Below are positions 7,627 through 14,921 of a stretch of DNA of 32,041 nucleotides, piece after piece. The DNA lies in NCBI GenBank assembly GCA_903844155.1, contig CAIMSU010000104.1, forward strand, positions 1 to 32,041, written 5' to 3'. Made by a program: the position numbers and the translations under genes. This DNA is from an uncultured Pseudomonadota bacterium (GTDB lineage Bacteria; Myxococcota_A; UBA796; SXON01). Numbering within the stretch: the stretch's first letter is position 1; every line of letters begins with the position of its first letter. The notes beneath the pieces were generated by a model. The model was not told the origin of the DNA. It made no database searches and saw only the letters and a program-made list of their open reading frames with translations.

Positions 7627-9504
7627 TTGCCCCTCCCCCGACCAAGGGTCCGCCCGGGCGTCGCCGCGCTGGTCGTGGCGGTTGCGGCGTGCAAGCCCTC
7701 ACCCGACGACGACGCCTGCTTCTCCCTGCTGGCCGACCCCGCAGTGGTCAACTTCGTCCAGCCCTTCGACGTGTACGTCGACAGCACGCACCGCCGGGTG
7801 TGGGGCACGGCGCTCGGTACGGCGAGCCTCGCGGAGATCGACGCGGACACGTTCGTCGCCGGCGAGACGATCCGCCTCGGCGAGACCGCGCTGGAGCGCC
7901 CGCAGGTCATCGCCGACGTGGCCGGCGTCGCGTGGATCGGTAGCACGTCGGCGCCGTCGCTCTACCGCTGGGACCCGACGCTCGATGATCTGACGACGTC
8001 CACCCCGCTCGACACCGTCAGCGCGCTGGTCCCCCGGCCGGGCGGTGGGCTCGTCGCCTTCGGGCTCTTGAATTCGGTACACACCCTCGCGTTGATCGAC
8101 GCGGACGGCACCGTGGGCATCACGCAGCCGGTCCCTGGCGCCGGCGGGATCGCGCCGCTCGCCGACGGATTGTTGCTGCTCGGAGAGGCGGGCGAGGTGC
8201 GCGGCTGGGATGATCTGGCGCTGGTCCGGACCTGTCCCCTGCCCTTCGAGGCGCAGAACGGGGCCGGCCTCGCGGACGGCGGCGTCGTCGTGACGGACGA
8301 TGACCGGATCGGCTACTCCGACTGCACCACGACGCTGCAGTGGGACGTGGGGGTCGAAGCGAAGGAGATCGCGCCCTACGCCGACGGCGCCCTCGTCCTC
8401 GACCGCATCGGCCCCGAGGATCCCAACCTCGGGATGGCCTGGATGGTGACAAGCGCAGGCGTCACGCCCGACTTCCAGACGGCGAAGAACACTGGGTTCG
8501 GCGGCATCGACCCGGTCACCGGCCTCTTGTGGGGGAACAGCGAGGGCACCGCGGAGATCACCGCGTTCGATCCAGGGAGCGGGGCGGAGGTGGTGGCTGA
8601 CAAGCTCGGCACGTTCGTGGACGGCATCGCCCCGGACCCCGACGAGCCCGGCGTGATGATCGCGACCGGGCGGCTGTCCGACACCGTCGAGCGCGTTGTG
8701 GACGGCGTGGTGACGGCCCGCACGGACCTCGTGCATTGGCCGTACTCGCCGGCGATCGACGACACGCGCGGCATGGTGTGGATGGTGCGGCAGACCGACG
8801 GGACGATCATCGGCCTCGACGCGACGACGCTGGGGCCGATCACGGAGATCGACCTCGGGTTCGCCCCGAACCCGCTCCTCACCTTCTCGACGCTCACCTA
8901 CGACCGATCCCGGGACTTACTCTACCTCGCCGAGAGCTACTCCGACACGCTCGTCCTCGTTGATCCCGGCAACCGCGCCGAGATCGCCCGGTGGTCGCTC
9001 GGCGGCCCCGTGATCACCGACCCTGATGCAATCGGCGAGCTCACCGTGCGCGTAGATTCAAGCAGCGGCTACGTCCTGGTCGGGCGCACCAACGACGGGC
9101 GGATCGTGCGAGTGGATCCCGTCAGCGGCGAGGTGGTCACCACGGACTTCACTGCCAACTCCCCCAGCGAGCGTCAGATCGACAGCCTCCACACCTTCCC
9201 GGAGCACGGCGTCTTCTTCATGGGCGGGCACGGCTTCGACACCCGGACCCTCGCCCCCGAGGTCACGATCCCCGCCTCCGACGTGATCGCCACCGAGCCG
9301 AGGGACGACTGGCTCGCCGTCTCGCCCGACCAGCAGGAGCTTCAACGCCTCGACGCCGACGGCAAGGTGAAGGCGGCGTTGAACATCGCCGACAAAACGC
9401 TGAACGCGATGATCGTCGACATCACCTTCGACTTGAAGACCTTGCTCGTGGGCCACGCGGACGACGCCACGATCTGCCGGTACCCCACCTCCGACGTGAG
9501 ATGA
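7627..9504 (+). CDS. Secreted beta-propeller lipoprotein
   Basis: A 625-residue exported protein, probably anchored to a membrane by lipid. It starts with TTG; a short basic n-region and hydrophobic core lead to the lipobox VAAC near residue 21, followed by an acidic tether (KPSPDDDA). The body is a series of about 40-50-residue repeats with motifs such as TFDVYVDSTHRRVWG, LASLAEIDADTF-like strands, and DRSRDLLYLAESYSDTLVLVDPGN, as in YVTN/NHL-type propellers. No catalytic motif is seen. It is likely a binding or scaffold protein at the cell surface; the ligand is unknown. Confidence 0.75.
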   Translation: MPLPRPRVRPGVAALVVAVAACKPSPDDDACFSLLADPAVVNFVQPFDVYVDSTHRRVWGTALGTASLAEIDADTFVAGETIRLGETALERPQVIADVAGVAWIGSTSAPSLYRWDPTLDDLTTSTPLDTVSALVPRPGGGLVAFGLLNSVHTLALIDADGTVGITQPVPGAGGIAPLADGLLLLGEAGEVRGWDDLALVRTCPLPFEAQNGAGLADGGVVVTDDDRIGYSDCTTTLQWDVGVEAKEIAPYADGALVLDRIGPEDPNLGMAWMVTSAGVTPDFQTAKNTGFGGIDPVTGLLWGNSEGTAEITAFDPGSGAEVVADKLGTFVDGIAPDPDEPGVMIATGRLSDTVERVVDGVVTARTDLVHWPYSPAIDDTRGMVWMVRQTDGTIIGLDATTLGPITEIDLGFAPNPLLTFSTLTYDRSRDLLYLAESYSDTLVLVDPGNRAEIARWSLGGPVITDPDAIGELTVRVDSSSGYVLVGRTNDGRIVRVDPVSGEVVTTDFTANSPSERQIDSLHTFPEHGVFFMGGHGFDTRTLAPEVTIPASDVIATEPRDDWLAVSPDQQELQRLDADGKVKAALNIADKTLNAMIVDITFDLKTLLVGHADDATICRYPTSDVR

Positions 9505-9600
9505 TCCGATTCCGGGCGAAACGCAGAGCGTGTCCCGTCCCGCTGGTTTGGCCCAGGAACATCCCGGCCCGGAGGGTGCTGGAGGGCGATCAGTCGGCCA

Positions 9601-9676
9601 AGTTGCCGGATCTCAACGAGTAATCGCCGTTCGAACCCGATAGCGGGTCGCACTTCTGGGTTCACGCCAACAACGA
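9601..9676. repeat. Direct repeat copy A (about 76 bp)
   Basis: Matches copy B at 11605-11680 at roughly 80% by eye (about 15 differences, no gaps). Both share GCCGGATCTCAA, GTAATCGC, TTCGAA and a small CCCG-CGGG stem. It resembles a tRNA 3' half but the T-stem does not pair, so no tRNA is called. Copies A and B bracket the TetR-DUF3089 pair. The A copy abuts the truncated end of an ADP-ribosyltransferase-like remnant. Confidence 0.6.
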
Positions 9677-9870
9677 AGCCGAGGTGGATGAACGCGCCGA
9701 TGACAGACGGACGCTTCACCTTGCCGCGGGCGTGTTGCTCCTCCGCGAACGCCCGGGCCCGCTCCGGATTCTGCTCCCAGAAGTAGATCCCTTCGCCAAG
9801 CCAGTCCCACTGCCCGAGGCGTTCGTCGAACTTCTTGACGGCGTCAGAAAGCTGGCTAAGCGGCCTTCGG
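9677..9870 (-). pseudogene. Internal remnant of the PARP-like ADP-ribosyltransferase gene
   Basis: The minus strand encodes WDWLGEGIYFWEQNPERA, then AFAEEQHARGKVKRPSVIG and AFIHLG, almost identical to the middle of the intact gene at 14240-14860. The N-terminal HGC histidine motif is missing because the frame runs into the region of the TetR start. The C-terminal third is missing where the frame passes into direct repeat A. It is therefore a third, broken copy of the module, truncated on both sides. From 9505 to 9600 I see no gene. Confidence 0.8.
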
Positions 9871-9877
9871 AGGTTCC

Positions 9878-10477
9878 ATGCAGGGCCGACAGTTGACGAG
9901 CACCGAAGTCGATGCCACCCGCCGTCGCGTGGTGGAGGTGGCCACGGCGCTTCTGCAGGAAGAAGGGCGCGAGGCCTGCACCCTTCGGCGGGTCGCCGCC
10001 GTGGCTGGCATGAGCCGGAGCACGCCCTACACCTACTTTTCCAACAAGGAGGCGCTCATCGACGCGGTGCGCGCAGCCGCGCTTCACGCGCTGTCGGACC
10101 ACTGCGAGGCGGCCGTCGCCGCGGCAGGCGATCTCGCTGGGCGGGTCCGGGCGCTCGGGCAGGCGTACCTCGACTTCGCATTCGCGCACGCGTCGTTGTA
10201 CGACCTCATCTTCGAGGCGTACAGCGCTGGTGCCGAGCACCAGGCAGCTTCGGCCCGCTATCGCGCCATCGCGGCCGGTCCCCTTGGCGAGGCGCGCGCC
10301 GCGGGACTCTCCACGCTCCCGCCCGAGCGACTGGGCTCCGTGCTTTGGGCTGCAACCCACGGCCTCATCGCACTCCGGCGCGCCGGCAAGGTTGACGAGC
10401 CGACGTTCGAGACCGTGCTCGCGGACACCAGGGAGGTGTTGGCCTTCGGGTTCGTGCCTCGGGCGATGGCGGGATGA
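9878..10477 (+). CDS. TetR/AcrR-family transcriptional regulator
   Basis: A 199-residue DNA-binding repressor-type protein. Residues 10-60 form a canonical TetR HTH: VVEVATALLQEEG, CTLRRVAAVAGMSRSTPYTYFSNKEALIDAV. The C-terminal alpha-helical ligand domain (AYLDFAFAHASLYDLIFEAY) matches the WHG-type subgroup, where this phrase is typical. The stop overlaps the start of the DUF3089 gene by 4 nt (ATGA), so it probably regulates its own operon in response to a small ligand. The gene begins right where the ADP-ribosyltransferase remnant ends. Confidence 0.92.
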   Translation: MQGRQLTSTEVDATRRRVVEVATALLQEEGREACTLRRVAAVAGMSRSTPYTYFSNKEALIDAVRAAALHALSDHCEAAVAAAGDLAGRVRALGQAYLDFAFAHASLYDLIFEAYSAGAEHQAASARYRAIAAGPLGEARAAGLSTLPPERLGSVLWAATHGLIALRRAGKVDEPTFETVLADTREVLAFGFVPRAMAG

Positions 10478-11592
10478 GCCGCCGGCGACTGCTGGTGCGC
10501 CTCGGCGTCTTCGCACTACTGGGTCTCACGGTCGGCATCCCCATCGCGAGCGCGGGCGGGTTGAGCGCGTGGCTGGTCCGCTCGATCACGCCGAAAGATT
10601 CGTTCGCCGACGAGATCCCACCTCGCGCGCCGGACTACTCCCTACCCACGGCTTGGAGCGCCCTACCCGAACTCGACGACCTCGCGGACCGGGTGCCGCC
10701 GGGCCTCTCTACCGTCGCGGCCGCCGACGCGCGCGTCGACGCTTTCTACGTCCACTCAACCTCCTCGGTGGACCCGACGTGGAACGCCTCGTGGGAGGAC
10801 CCGAAAATCGCGGCGGCCAGCGACCGGGGTGGCGCCCTGATTCAGGCGTCCGCGTTCAACGCGATCGGCGCCATCTACGCCCCACGGTACCGCCAGTCGA
10901 CCGGGGTGGCCTTCTACACCCGCAGCGCAGATGGCGATGCCGCGATCGACCTCGCCTACTCCGACATCGACCGGGCCTTCACAGCCTTCCTCGCCCGTCG
11001 CACTCCCGGTCGCCCGTTCCTGCTCGCCGCGCACAGCCAGGGCGCGGCTCTGCTCGCCCGCCTCCTCGTCCGCCGTGTTTCGGGCACCCCGCTCCGCGAT
11101 CAGCTTGTCGCCGCCTGGATCATCGGCAGTGGCCTCACGCACGAGAGACTGGCGAGGGACGCCCCCGACATCCCCGCGTGTGCCGGGTCGCGCGATGTGG
11201 GATGCGTGGTGGCTTGGAACGCGCGCAGCCCGGACTACAAGCCTGGTGGGGTCGAACTGTGGTATCCCGCGGGTGAACACCGGGTATGCACCAACCCCCT
11301 GTCGGGAGTGGGCGAGGGCGGCCCGATGCCAGCATCCGCCAACCTCGGGGCCGTATTCCTCCAAACCGCACACCCTGCGCCGCGACCCGGCCTCGCCGAC
11401 GCCGCGTGCGTGGACGGTACGCTCCGCGTACAGATCCACGGCAGGGTGCCGCGGGATCTCCCGAGCCGCATCCTCGATTGGGCAATCGGGAAGGGCAACT
11501 ACCACCCCATCGAGTACGAGCTGTTCTGGTCCAACATCCGCTCGAACGCGGCGGAACGCGTGGCCGCGTGGGAGAGCGCCCACGCAGGCTGA
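10474..11592 (+). CDS. DUF3089 alpha/beta-hydrolase (esterase-like)
   Basis: A 372-residue protein with an N-terminal membrane anchor or signal (LVRLGVFALLGLTVGIPIASA). Features fit DUF3089: DAFYVHSTSSVDPTWNASW, QASAFNAIGAIYAPRYRQST, the segment AIDLAYSDIDRAFTAFL, and the nucleophile elbow AAHSQGAALLARLL (GHSQG-like, with A replacing G). The family is predicted to be lipase/esterase-like; substrate is unknown. It is co-translated with the TetR regulator and so likely forms a ligand-responsive hydrolase operon, reminiscent of xenobiotic or lipid-ester defence. The start is set by the ATGA overlap. Confidence 0.85.
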   Translation: MSRRRLLVRLGVFALLGLTVGIPIASAGGLSAWLVRSITPKDSFADEIPPRAPDYSLPTAWSALPELDDLADRVPPGLSTVAAADARVDAFYVHSTSSVDPTWNASWEDPKIAAASDRGGALIQASAFNAIGAIYAPRYRQSTGVAFYTRSADGDAAIDLAYSDIDRAFTAFLARRTPGRPFLLAAHSQGAALLARLLVRRVSGTPLRDQLVAAWIIGSGLTHERLARDAPDIPACAGSRDVGCVVAWNARSPDYKPGGVELWYPAGEHRVCTNPLSGVGEGGPMPASANLGAVFLQTAHPAPRPGLADAACVDGTLRVQIHGRVPRDLPSRILDWAIGKGNYHPIEYELFWSNIRSNAAERVAAWESAHAG

Positions 11593-11604
11593 CAGCGCCC
11601 CGAC

Positions 11605-11680
11605 TTTGCCGGATCTCAAGGGGTAATCGCTGTTCGAATCCCGTTGCGGGTCGGCCTTCCGCCTTCACCCCAACAGCGAA
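11605..11680. repeat. Direct repeat copy B (about 76 bp)
   Basis: Partner of copy A at 9601-9676, roughly 80% identical by eye. It starts 12 bp after the DUF3089 stop and runs into the minus-strand terminator at 11679-11712. Together with copy A it delimits a 2-kb segment holding the TetR-esterase operon, which suggests insertion or recombination between repeats. Confidence 0.6.
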
Positions 11681-11712
11681 AAGGCCCTGTTCAACGGAAG
11701 CTGAACCGGGCC
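11679..11712 (-). terminator. Rho-independent terminator, minus-strand orientation
   Basis: The inverted repeat GGCCC-T-GTTCA, an 8-nt loop, then TGAAC-C-GGGCC has a TTTT tract only when read on the minus strand (AAAA at 11679-11682). It lies directly beyond the sequence complementary to the start of micro-ORF copy 1. A matching arrangement occurs at micro-ORF copy 4. Confidence 0.7.
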
Positions 11713-11717
11713 AGCGT

Positions 11718-11807
11718 GTGGTAGCCCCAACGGGACGATTTCGGAACTGGGTACGCGAGAACGGGGAGCTGTGCAGGGAGATAGTGAGGGAGGGGTATCA
11801 CCGTTGA
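11718..11807 (+). CDS. Recurring micro-ORF, copy 1
   Basis: A GTG-started frame whose 28-residue conserved core begins VAPTGRFRNWVRENG and ends REIVREGYHR, followed by TGA. The other three copies have stops at the identical position. Differences in the shared frame are mostly silent or conservative (Arg CGC/CGG/AGG; Ile/Val; Met/Ile; Gly GGG/GGA/GGT). The peptide is basic and acidic, probably helical, with one Cys. It resembles no family I know. The start is uncertain because the upstream sequence differs between copies. Confidence 0.5.
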   Translation: MVAPTGRFRNWVRENGELCREIVREGYHR

Positions 11808-11821
11808 TACTTAACTATCCA

Positions 11822-11850
11822 GAGGGGCGGGCGGCTGACCGACCCGCCGG
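11822..11850 (-). terminator. Hairpin after the lipoprotein-like frame
   Basis: The stem GGCGGG...CCCGCC (about 11827-11850 on the plus strand) lies immediately after the minus-strand stop at 11852. It is followed on that strand by CCTCTGGATAGTTAAG, only moderately T-rich. Probably terminates the minus-strand transcript. Confidence 0.4.
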
Positions 11851-11851
11851 A

Positions 11852-12577
11852 TCACTCGCAAGGGCGTCCCACGGTGGTCGCGGCGACGACGTCCGGGTCG
11901 AACGCGCAGCTCGCCACAACTTGCACCGTGGCTCCTGAAACCGGGCAGTCCCCGGTCGCGATGGAGACGTCCTGGAGGGCGAGGGTGCCGACCGTCGTGC
12001 TGTCCCGAGCGAGCGTGACGCCCGCCGGCTCCCCGTCGCCCATCCAGTCGTTGTCGAGGAAGAACTGGAACGAGCCGGAGTCGGGCTGGTCTCCGGTCTC
12101 CCGGCGTCCCTCGATACAGACCATGCCGCCCCCGCAGCCGTCGAGCGCCGGCCAGGGCGCGCAGATCGTCACGTCGAACTCGGTGACGCTGTCCGCATCA
12201 GGGTGCGCGTCGGTGGCCCACGCCCCCTCGGTGGCGGTCATCAAGAGGCCGTCGGTCGGCAGATCGGATGCGGGAAGGCCGTCCACGGTGGCGTCGAGGT
12301 CGGTCGCGGCGTCGCTCGTGGTGATCATGAGGTAGGCGGTGCCCCCTCCCAGCGACTCCGCGTCCCACGAAGGGCAGGTCAGCGGGCATCCGGCGGCGGG
12401 GACGACCGCCGCGAGGGCGAGTAGCTGGAAGATCCTCGGGCGTGGCCCCCGACAGGGCGTGGCTCCCTCCCGCCGGGCTGGTGCCCATCTGCTCGACCGG
12501 GCTGGTGGCGTCGAATGCCCAGCGGAGGGTGAAGGCGCTGATGCCGCAGCTTGGTGCCCCGTCCCACTCCACGCCAT
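11852..12577 (-). CDS. Cys-rich lipoprotein-like protein with an anomalous start
   Basis: The frame contains a clear signal segment, FQLLALAAVVPAAGC, with a lipobox (PAAGC) and then a mature domain with paired cysteines (CPLTCPSW, DVTICAPW, CGGGMVCIEG, ASCAFDP). This looks like a secreted, disulphide-bonded beta protein anchored by lipid. The problem is the start: no ATG, GTG or TTG lies just before the signal segment (about 12433), and the only ATG, at 12577, adds a 48-residue Pro/Arg-rich lead that overlaps another frame. The original 5' end may have been lost in a fusion with the upstream fragment. No function can be assigned. Confidence 0.5.
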   Translation of the reverse strand: MAWSGTGHQAAASAPSPSAGHSTPPARSSRWAPARREGATPCRGPRPRIFQLLALAAVVPAAGCPLTCPSWDAESLGGGTAYLMITTSDAATDLDATVDGLPASDLPTDGLLMTATEGAWATDAHPDADSVTEFDVTICAPWPALDGCGGGMVCIEGRRETGDQPDSGSFQFFLDNDWMGDGEPAGVTLARDSTTVGTLALQDVSIATGDCPVSGATVQVVASCAFDPDVVAATTVGRPCE

Positions 12578-12848
12578 CGGCGCTCAGGGTTCCGCCCGCA
12601 TCGGAAAGATCGGAGACCGTGGCCGTCACCGCGGACCCGATCCAGCGGTAGCCGTCGTCATCGTAGACGTAGGGTTCGACCGTGGAGCCCTGGGTGTCGC
12701 CCCACTCCAACTCGAACCCGGTCGCGGCGCAGTCCACAGCGTCCGCGCGGGCAAGGGTGATGTAGGCGAACCCGTGGTTTGCCTCCCCGATCTCGCTGCG
12801 GATCCAGGCCCCCGCCACGGCGTACTCCGGCGTGACCTGAAGGTACAA
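12440..12848 (-). pseudogene. Fragment of a beta-rich secreted protein
   Basis: From a TTG at 12848 the frame reads MYLQVTPEYAVAGAW, then GFAYITLARADAVDC, TVEPYVYDDDGYRWIG and SCGISAFTLRWAFDA. Alternating hydrophobic residues and Gly/Asp turns suggest a beta-sandwich domain. Plausible protein sequence stops near 12440, where the frame becomes Arg/Pro-rich over the lipoprotein-like gene. There is no signal peptide. It appears to be a piece of a larger extracellular protein, cut at both sides. Confidence 0.45.
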
Positions 12849-12868
12849 ACCGCCCGCGCCGGGCGTCC

Positions 12869-13087
12869 CTACTTCGCCGCGTGCCCGTACTGCTGCGCGT
12901 ACCGCTCGGGGGTCCAGTCGTAGTCCGGGTGAATTTTGCCGTTCGCGTCGAGCAGGCCGATCCGCTTGGCCTCCTCGATCTGCTCATCCAGCGTCATCGC
13001 GTCCCACTCCGCTTGCGCGCGATGGCAGGACTCGATGAGGTCGGTGGGTTCGTAGGGGTTGCGAACGGGCTTCACGTGTGGCTCCAT
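12869..13087 (-). CDS. Small partner protein of ART-like gene 1
   Basis: A 72-residue hydrophilic protein whose start overlaps the end of the ADP-ribosyltransferase-like gene by 16 nt. It aligns with the product at 14047-14238: both have NPY near the N-terminus, a central W..+T..E pattern (AEWDAMTLDEQ), then an IGLL/IGIL segment and an HP-Y motif (KIHPDYDW). Conservation of gene order and of this pattern in two modules argues that it is a real functional partner, possibly an antidote, chaperone or targeting factor. No known domain is recognised. Confidence 0.75.
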   Translation of the reverse strand: MEPHVKPVRNPYEPTDLIESCHRAQAEWDAMTLDEQIEEAKRIGLLDANGKIHPDYDWTPERYAQQYGHAAK

Positions 13088-13686
13088 GCTGGCACGTACG
13101 TCGGGAGGAAGTACCCCAATACCACGGATGGGTCGCGCACCGCCACCTGCACGTGCGTCTTCCCGTAGATCCGGCTTCCGGGGAAGGCCGGGTCGCCCTC
13201 CACAAACACACCCCGGACGGTCTGAAAGTGCGTGCCGCCTTCGCGCCTGTCCGCGCTGCTCATCGCGAAGTTCAGCACCGCGCAGTCGAGGTTCCGCAGG
13301 AGCAGGTCGTGGTCACCGGGCTGCGCGGCTCGGTTTACGGGGAGTACGGTCCCTGCTGCGCGGGCGACGGCTTCGCACCGCAGATGCCACGCCCCAAGCT
13401 CCTTCGTCGCCCACCTGTCCGTCAGATCGAAGCAGCGCCCGAGGTGCAGGTACGCCCCGATCACAGCGGGCTTGTTGACGCCGCCGCGCTGCTGCTGCTC
13501 GTGCGCGAACTCCCACGCCCGCTCGATGGACTGCTCCCAGAAGTAGATCCCATGCCCGAGCCAGTCCCACGGGTTCTGGCTGGGCTTGAGCGCGCCGCCT
13601 CGCAGCACGCGGTCCGCGGTGGTGCGGTCGCAGCCGTGGTAGCCCACGACAAGCCGGGGGTGGTCGATGATCGGGTTCACGGGCAT
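13072..13686 (-). CDS. PARP-like ADP-ribosyltransferase-type protein (module 1)
   Basis: A 204-residue protein with signatures of the H-Y class of ADP-ribosyltransferase folds: VVGYHGCDRTTADRVL (candidate NAD-binding His, about residue 17), WDWLGHGIYFWEQSIERAW (the GxGIYF tyrosine motif, about 42-56) and a C-terminal strand KTHVQVAVRDPSVVLGYF resembling the last PARP motif, where Gln stands at the usual Glu position. Catalytic activity is therefore uncertain. The gene is followed by a small overlapping partner gene and is homologous to the gene at 14240-14860 and to a remnant at 9677-9870. A toxin, effector or defence role is an inference. Confidence 0.7.
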   Translation of the reverse strand: MPVNPIIDHPRLVVGYHGCDRTTADRVLRGGALKPSQNPWDWLGHGIYFWEQSIERAWEFAHEQQQRGGVNKPAVIGAYLHLGRCFDLTDRWATKELGAWHLRCEAVARAAGTVLPVNRAAQPGDHDLLLRNLDCAVLNFAMSSADRREGGTHFQTVRGVFVEGDPAFPGSRIYGKTHVQVAVRDPSVVLGYFLPTYVPAWSHT

Positions 13687-13809
13687 CGCCTATCCGCAGC
13701 GTCCGCGTAGTGCCGCCGCGCGACGCCCCAGAACGAGTTCAGGCAGCACTTCTCGCCGTCACGCCATCGACCCCGAAAGTCCAGCTTCACACGCCAGCTT
13801 CCACCCGCT

Positions 13810-13870
13810 GTCACCGTGACGGCGGGGTTGTGACGGTTGTGACGGCCGAGGGCGGTTTCGGGCGTCACAG
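13810..13870. promoter_or_regulatory. TGACGG iterated operator-like region
   Basis: A perfect palindrome GTCAC-C-GTGAC (13810-13820), two abutting copies of TTGTGACGG (13828-13845) and an inverted GCGTCACAG (13862-13870) lie between the start of ART-like gene 1 and micro-ORF copy 2. Spacing suggests binding of a dimeric protein. The same cluster recurs at 16769-16829. It may control the divergent minus-strand ART operon and the plus-strand micro-ORF. Confidence 0.5.
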
Positions 13871-13911
13871 GGCGGTTGGTGGTCCCCCATAATCCAGTTA
13901 TAACCTGCATT

Positions 13912-14010
13912 ATGGTGGATTTGGTAGCCCTGACGGGACGATTTCGGAACTGGATCCGGGAGAACGGGGAGCTGTGCAGGGAGATGGTGAGGGAGGGATA
14001 TGCGCGATGA
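13912..14010 (+). CDS. Recurring micro-ORF, copy 2
   Basis: ATG-started, 32 residues: MVDLVALTGRFRNWIREN..., ending in a TGA at the same position as copies 1 and 3. The core differs from copy 3 mainly by silent changes (CTG/CTA, AGG/CGG). It lies inside the 292-bp repeat. Its ATG is one base away from an oppositely oriented ATG for the minus-strand MQV frame. A GAAGC-TTT-GCTTC hairpin begins at its stop codon. Confidence 0.5.
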   Translation: MVDLVALTGRFRNWIRENGELCREMVREGYAR

Positions 14011-14027
14011 AGCTTTGCTTCTGCGCG
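14004..14027 (+). terminator. Hairpin at the end of the repeat unit (copy 1)
   Basis: GAAGC-TTT-GCTTC with flanking GCGC-GCGC pairs forms a compact stem overlapping the stop of micro-ORF copy 2. No T tract follows. The same hairpin ends the second repeat near 16964-16986, and could end or stabilise the micro-ORF transcript. Confidence 0.45.
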
Positions 14028-14046
14028 GCCCCCGCTCGCGCAGGCG

Positions 14047-14238
14047 CTACGTGGCCTCGGCGTCAGGCGGCGTCGGGCCGCCGTAGCGCGGGTGAAGCTG
14101 GAGGTCCGGCGTGAGGATGCCGATCTCGATGAGGAACGCGGTGCGCTCCTCTGCCGTCAGCGAAGCCCAGCGTGCGCGCACGGCGGCCGAGTCGGCGGCG
14201 ATTTGGGGATCGGCGTAGGGGTTGGTGGGCTGGTTCAT
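14047..14238 (-). CDS. Small partner protein of ART-like gene 2
   Basis: A 63-residue protein that starts one base after the stop of ART-like gene 2 (TGA-A-ATG on the minus strand), with a GGAG ribosome binding site in the end of that gene. It begins MNQPTNPYADPQ and contains RARWASLTAEERTAF, EIGILTPDLQLHPRYGG. It aligns with the 72-aa partner of module 1 (NPY, W..LT..E, IG-L, LHP-Y). Function is unknown; strict linkage suggests a role in modulating or delivering the ART-like protein. Confidence 0.75.
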   Translation of the reverse strand: MNQPTNPYADPQIAADSAAVRARWASLTAEERTAFLIEIGILTPDLQLHPRYGGPTPPDAEAT

Positions 14239-14239
14239 T

Positions 14240-14860
14240 TCAGGCTCCAGAAGAAGTATAGCTTGAGGGGCGGAAGTAGCCGACGATAACCGCAGGGTCG
14301 CGGACCGCGACCTGGGTGTGCGTCTTCGTGAAAATAGACCCGCCCGGGAACGCGGGCACTCCCTCGACGAATACGCCGCGGACCGTCTGGTGGAACTTGT
14401 CGCCACCCCCGAGCGTCCGGTCCGCGTCGCGCAGGTAGAAGTTCAGCACGGCGCAGTCGAGCTCGCGAAGCAGTAGGTCATCACCGCCACCGCTGCCTGG
14501 CCGGTTGACCGGCACCGGAGCGCCGATGGCCGCGAGTTCGGGCAGCAGGGCGGCGTGCGCGCCGCCGAGCGCGCCGGTTGCCGCACTGCGGGTGAGGTCG
14601 AAGCAACGGCCGAGGTGGATGAACGCGCCGATGACGGACGGCCGCTTCACCTTGCCGCGCGCGTGTTGCTCCTCCGCGAACGCCCAGGCTCGCTCGGGGT
14701 TCTGCTCCCAGAAGTAGATCCCCTCGCCGAGCCAGTCCCATCGGTTGCTGCTGGGCTTCATCGGCTCTCCGGTGACGAGCACACGATCGGCGGTCGCCTG
14801 GTCGCACCCGTGGAAGCCTACGATGACGCGGTGGTCGAGGAGAGCGAGGGGGGAGGGCAT
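14240..14860 (-). CDS. PARP-like ADP-ribosyltransferase-type protein (module 2)
   Basis: A 206-residue paralogue of the gene at 13072-13686. The ATG at 14860 is chosen because an AGGA site lies 7 nt upstream and it gives an N-terminus (MPSPLALLDHRVIVGFHGC) matching module 1; an ATG at 14866 and a longer frame to 14953 are less likely. Shared motifs are GFHGCDQATADRVL, WDWLGEGIYFWEQNPERAW, KRPSVIGAFIHLGRCFDLT, LDCAVLNFYLRDADR, TVRGVFVEGVPAFPGG and KTHTQVAVRDPAVIVGYF. As in module 1, Gln occupies the position of the third catalytic Glu. The HGC and GIYF motifs are fully kept in both, which argues for selection. Confidence 0.7.
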   Translation of the reverse strand: MPSPLALLDHRVIVGFHGCDQATADRVLVTGEPMKPSSNRWDWLGEGIYFWEQNPERAWAFAEEQHARGKVKRPSVIGAFIHLGRCFDLTRSAATGALGGAHAALLPELAAIGAPVPVNRPGSGGGDDLLLRELDCAVLNFYLRDADRTLGGGDKFHQTVRGVFVEGVPAFPGGSIFTKTHTQVAVRDPAVIVGYFRPSSYTSSGA

Positions 14861-14921
14861 GAGCATTCCTGAGGCCACACAAGGTGCTTCGAGTCTTTCT
14901 GGCCCGCGGCCTCGCGGTTCT

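Larger units (their letters stand above)
13737..14028. repeat. 292-bp repeat, copy 1 of 2
   Basis: Matches 16696-16987 over 292 bp without gaps, about 93% identical by eye (19 differences); the first 108 bp are identical. It contains a TGACGG-rich region, micro-ORF copy 2 and a terminal hairpin. A minus-strand frame beginning MQVITGL and including NRPVTPETA and RHNRHNPAVTVTAGG is open through both copies, so either strand may be functional. The gap 13687-14046 holds nothing else that I can support. Confidence 0.9.

Noticed and set aside
9601-11690. tRNA genes at the two 76-bp repeats
   Set aside because: TTCGAA and a T-arm-like layout are present, but the T-stem does not pair and no acceptor or D arm is found.
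13801-13860. CRISPR-like short repeats (TTGTGACGG)
   Set aside because: The units abut without spacers and are only 9 bp long; they fit operator sites.
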